From assembly GCA_910592205.1 (NCBI GenBank), contig CAJVPJ010001146.1, forward strand, positions 1 to 11,915: 11,915 nucleotides of DNA, read 5' to 3'. The stretch comes from Paraglomus occultum (lineage: Eukaryota > Glomeromycota > Glomeromycetes > Paraglomerales > Paraglomeraceae). A program made the position numbers and the translations under genes. Position 1 is the first letter of the stretch, and the number at the start of each line of letters is the position of its first letter. The notes under the pieces were generated by a model. The model searched no databases. It was not told the DNA's origin and saw nothing but the letters and a program-made list of their open reading frames with translations. This document shows positions 10,092 through 11,915 of this stretch, in pieces.

Positions 10092-10567
10092 ATGGCTTTG
10101 AAAAGCGTTAATAATAGACTAGTCTCAGTAGGAAAGGATATGCATAAAAAAGTGTCAACTATGGTTAGTATTATTACTTAATCATCATACATGAGCTTTT
10201 AAATTGAATACAGACTTTTAACTTTGGATACAAACTGTAGCCACTTCCTTCTAAAATTGCAGTCGCAACAGTTGTCGGTGTGGTTGCAGCACCAGTAGTT
10301 GTTTCGGCTGCGGTAACTACGATTGGATTTACGTCGGCAGGGATTACATCTGGTTCGATGGCGGCAACTTTTATGAGTTCTTACGGTGGATATGTGACAG
10401 CTGGAAGTGCTTGCGCTTTAATGCAGAGCATCGGCGCAGCTGGTCTGGGTATAACAGGAACGGCGATATCGGTTACGGCTGGTGGGGCTCTTGGTTATAC
10501 CATTGGGAAAACATTAACGAAAAGTCAGGAGGATGACTCATTGGTCATTGCTCAAGAGCAGAAATAA
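10092..10567 (+). CDS. ISG12/IFI6-27-like small hydrophobic protein, two-exon gene
   Basis: Exons 10092-10167 and 10263-10567 join to 126 residues. The intron is 95 nt, donor GTATTA, acceptor AAATTGCAG, and the split codon becomes ATC. The first 24 residues are polar and basic (MALKSVNNRLVSVGKDMHKK). A hydrophobic Gly/Ala-rich core follows (GVVAAPVVV, GFTSAGITSGS, SSYGGYVTAGSACALMQSIG, TAGGALGY), then a hydrophilic tail with KSQEDDS. This is the Ifi-6-16 family pattern. Family members insert into mitochondrial or ER membranes; any stress or cell-death role here is inference. The frame stays open upstream of ATG 10092 back to about 10017, so another exon is possible. The main exon is an inverted paralog of 9212-9471. 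Its base composition is visibly richer in G and C than the flanks. Confidence 0.8.
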
Positions 10568-10766
10568 GATAATTATTGATTACTGTATATAGTAGATTCC
10601 TCGACCATAAACGAATGGAGTAGTTTTGATGACTAGCTCGAGTCTACTGTTATTGTAATTTCTCTTTAGTACGATTACGTTGAAGAACACATCGTACATT
10701 TACTACTTTGCTTCTCCATTACACTATTATTATCCATATTTTATTAGGCAGGAAGTATCACGTCAT

Positions 10767-10772
10767 AATAAA
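10767..10772 (+). terminator. possible polyadenylation signal of the plus-strand ISG12-like gene
   Basis: AATAAA lies about 200 nt beyond the stop codon at 10565-10567 and is the first clear match downstream. The sequence is AT-rich, so chance occurrence is plausible. Confidence 0.35.
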
Positions 10773-11331
10773 ATAATTTATATCAGCTGTTTCTTCACAA
10801 GATTATTCAACATACTTTTTACGCCGGAAAAGATGTTGTTTACATGATGAATTTTATGTCACGAATTCTAATTCATTACTCTAGTACTCCATTCCTTTAA
10901 CCAAATGATAAAGAAGAGACAGCGCCGAGTAGGTTTTGGATAATGGAGACAATGGTCGGCACCTAGAAAATACTAATCTCACCATCTAAACTATTACCCT
11001 AATTATAATGATAAGCTTAACGTCGTCATTCTCGCGTTGTCTTTAACTGAGGTAGAAGTACGTTAATGATAGAACTTTTTGTAAGTTTTCGGCACCTCTT
11101 CATTACCCTATGTTGTATGTGCGTAATACGGAGCGATGACAAATAATTGTTTGTATAAGTATGAGCAGGCGGGCGTGTTTGACCTCTTTTCATTGGTTGA
11201 TGAGCGGGTGTCGTAAAGGATCATCTGTTGGATTTGCGCTTTGGATGAAGAGATGTTGTTGTAAAACGATACACGTACAATGGTCTGAGTATATACAAGT
11301 AGACGTGTGTTCGAATTTTTTCAACGCTTAT

Positions 11332-11690
11332 GTGGTCGATAACTGTGTTGTCGTTGTAAGATTTGTTCGTGAGTTGTAACGATCAGTCATACGTAGTAGT
11401 GGCAGAGGATTGTTCGTTATGCATTTAAGTTTGGTAAACAATGTCGTATTTGCGTTGGAGGAGAGATACGTGTAAATTGTATATGATTAGCCAGTGGTTG
11501 ATAAACCGCGTTGTCGTTGTTAAGTGTCAAGAGTTGGTTGCTTGATGATGACTTGTTTGTGCCGTATGGTGCGTAATATGGAGTGACAACTAAGGATCGT
11601 TTGTTGTTGACTATTAGACAGCGTTGTATTTGTTTGCTTTTTAGAGGAGAGTGAGGTAAAGTGTATATATATATAATGTCTGAATGGATG
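11332..11690. repeat. degenerate tandem repeat, units of about 160-190 nt
   Basis: GTGGTCGATAACTGTGTTGT at 11332 recurs as GTGGTTGATAAACCGCGTTG at 11494. GGATTGTTCGTT near 11407 recurs as GGATCGTTTGTT near 11593. TTGGAGGAGAGATACGTGTA near 11454 matches TTAGAGGAGAGTGAGGTAAA near 11641. The word GCGTAATACGGAGCGATGAC near 11121 recurs near 11571 as GCGTAATATGGAGTGACAAC, suggesting an earlier unit further left. The units differ by many substitutions and small indels. A TA run lies at about 11664-11675. Confidence 0.55.
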
Positions 11691-11765
11691 TGGGCTCTCG
11701 TGTTTGCGTGTTTAAATGATGAGAATGACACATGTTGTATCATTTACAAGTTCAACGTTGTTATC

Positions 11766-11915
11766 TACACTACCTGGACAAAAGTCTAGCACATCAAATT
11801 TTTATTAATTGCACAAAATTGTACGTTTCAAAATTTAACCAAGTTTAATTTTTTAGCTACCACTAATACAAAGTCAATCCCTTAATTCCGAAAACTTTCT
11901 TTTCACTGTTAGTTT
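11766..11915 (+). mobile_element. terminus of a Tc1/mariner-like DNA transposon, cut by the window edge
   Basis: After a TA dinucleotide at 11766-11767, the sequence reads CACTACCTGGACAAAAGTCT, the form typical of Tc1/mariner terminal inverted repeats (a short CA-type start, then GGACAAAAGT). The following 130 nt is AT-rich and non-coding, as expected before a transposase gene that would lie to the right. The inner 86 nt (11830-11915) recurs inverted at 8785-8870. I infer the element extends beyond the window. No transposase sequence is visible here. Confidence 0.7.

Larger units (their letters stand above)
10568..11765. other. non-coding region right of the ISG12-like pair
   Basis: No convincing gene is present. 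The longest frame, 11417-11743 on the minus strand, is antisense to a G/T-rich degenerate repeat and shows no domain. The left part should hold the 3' UTR of the preceding gene. The right half is made of diverged repeats, listed separately, and borders a transposon end. Confidence 0.55.

Noticed and set aside
11417-11743. 108-codon minus-strand frame
   Set aside because: It is antisense to a degenerate repeat, with biased composition and no motif.
8785-11915. A single 3.1-kb transposon bounded by the 86-bp arms
   Set aside because: The Tc1/mariner-like terminus at 11766 points left, so the right arm belongs to an element extending right, not to one enclosing the ISG12 pair.

Overview
This is a eukaryotic, AT-rich window. 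The genes carry short GT-AG introns of roughly 60-105 nt, one of them with a perfect TACTAAC branch point. An early-diverging fungus is the best fit. The PH-plus-LRR protein at the left resembles a family I know from fungi, the M28 peptidase is of the fungal vacuolar/secreted aminopeptidase type, and a Tc1/mariner-like terminus lies at the right edge. A Glomeromycotina-like or other Mucoromycota host is a guess from overall look, not a demonstration. An animal such as a rotifer is the main alternative, because the ISG12/IFI6-27 family is better known from animals.

Layout. 1-846 is non-coding, with a short GGGTC-type motif repeated at the left edge. 847-3714 (+) encodes a PH and leucine-rich-repeat protein of about 920 residues. 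Its frame breaks inside the PH domain at a run of eight T, and a 104-nt intron lies near the 3' end. 3715-6031 is non-coding apart from a 15-bp hairpin and the 3' UTR of the next gene. 6032-8263 (-) is a nine-exon gene for a type II membrane-anchored M28 aminopeptidase with a PA domain and all metal ligands intact. I rebuilt it exon by exon, and all eight junctions keep frame. 8264-9211 is non-coding and holds one arm of a transposon-related inverted repeat.

9212-10567 holds a divergent, head-to-head pair of ISG12/IFI6-27-like genes. The left copy (-) has only its main exon clearly visible. The right copy (+) is a complete two-exon gene of 126 residues with a duplicated first exon upstream. 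The two main exons form a long inverted repeat. 10568-11765 is non-coding with degenerate tandem repeats, and 11766-11915 is the start of a Tc1/mariner-like element cut by the window edge.

The genes do not form an obvious pathway. The LRR and peptidase genes are convergent. The ISG12 pair is the most structurally unusual part: inverted paralogs, a duplicated exon and a further 31-bp inverted repeat within about 1.4 kb. I saw no CRISPR array, tRNA, rRNA or confirmed new system.
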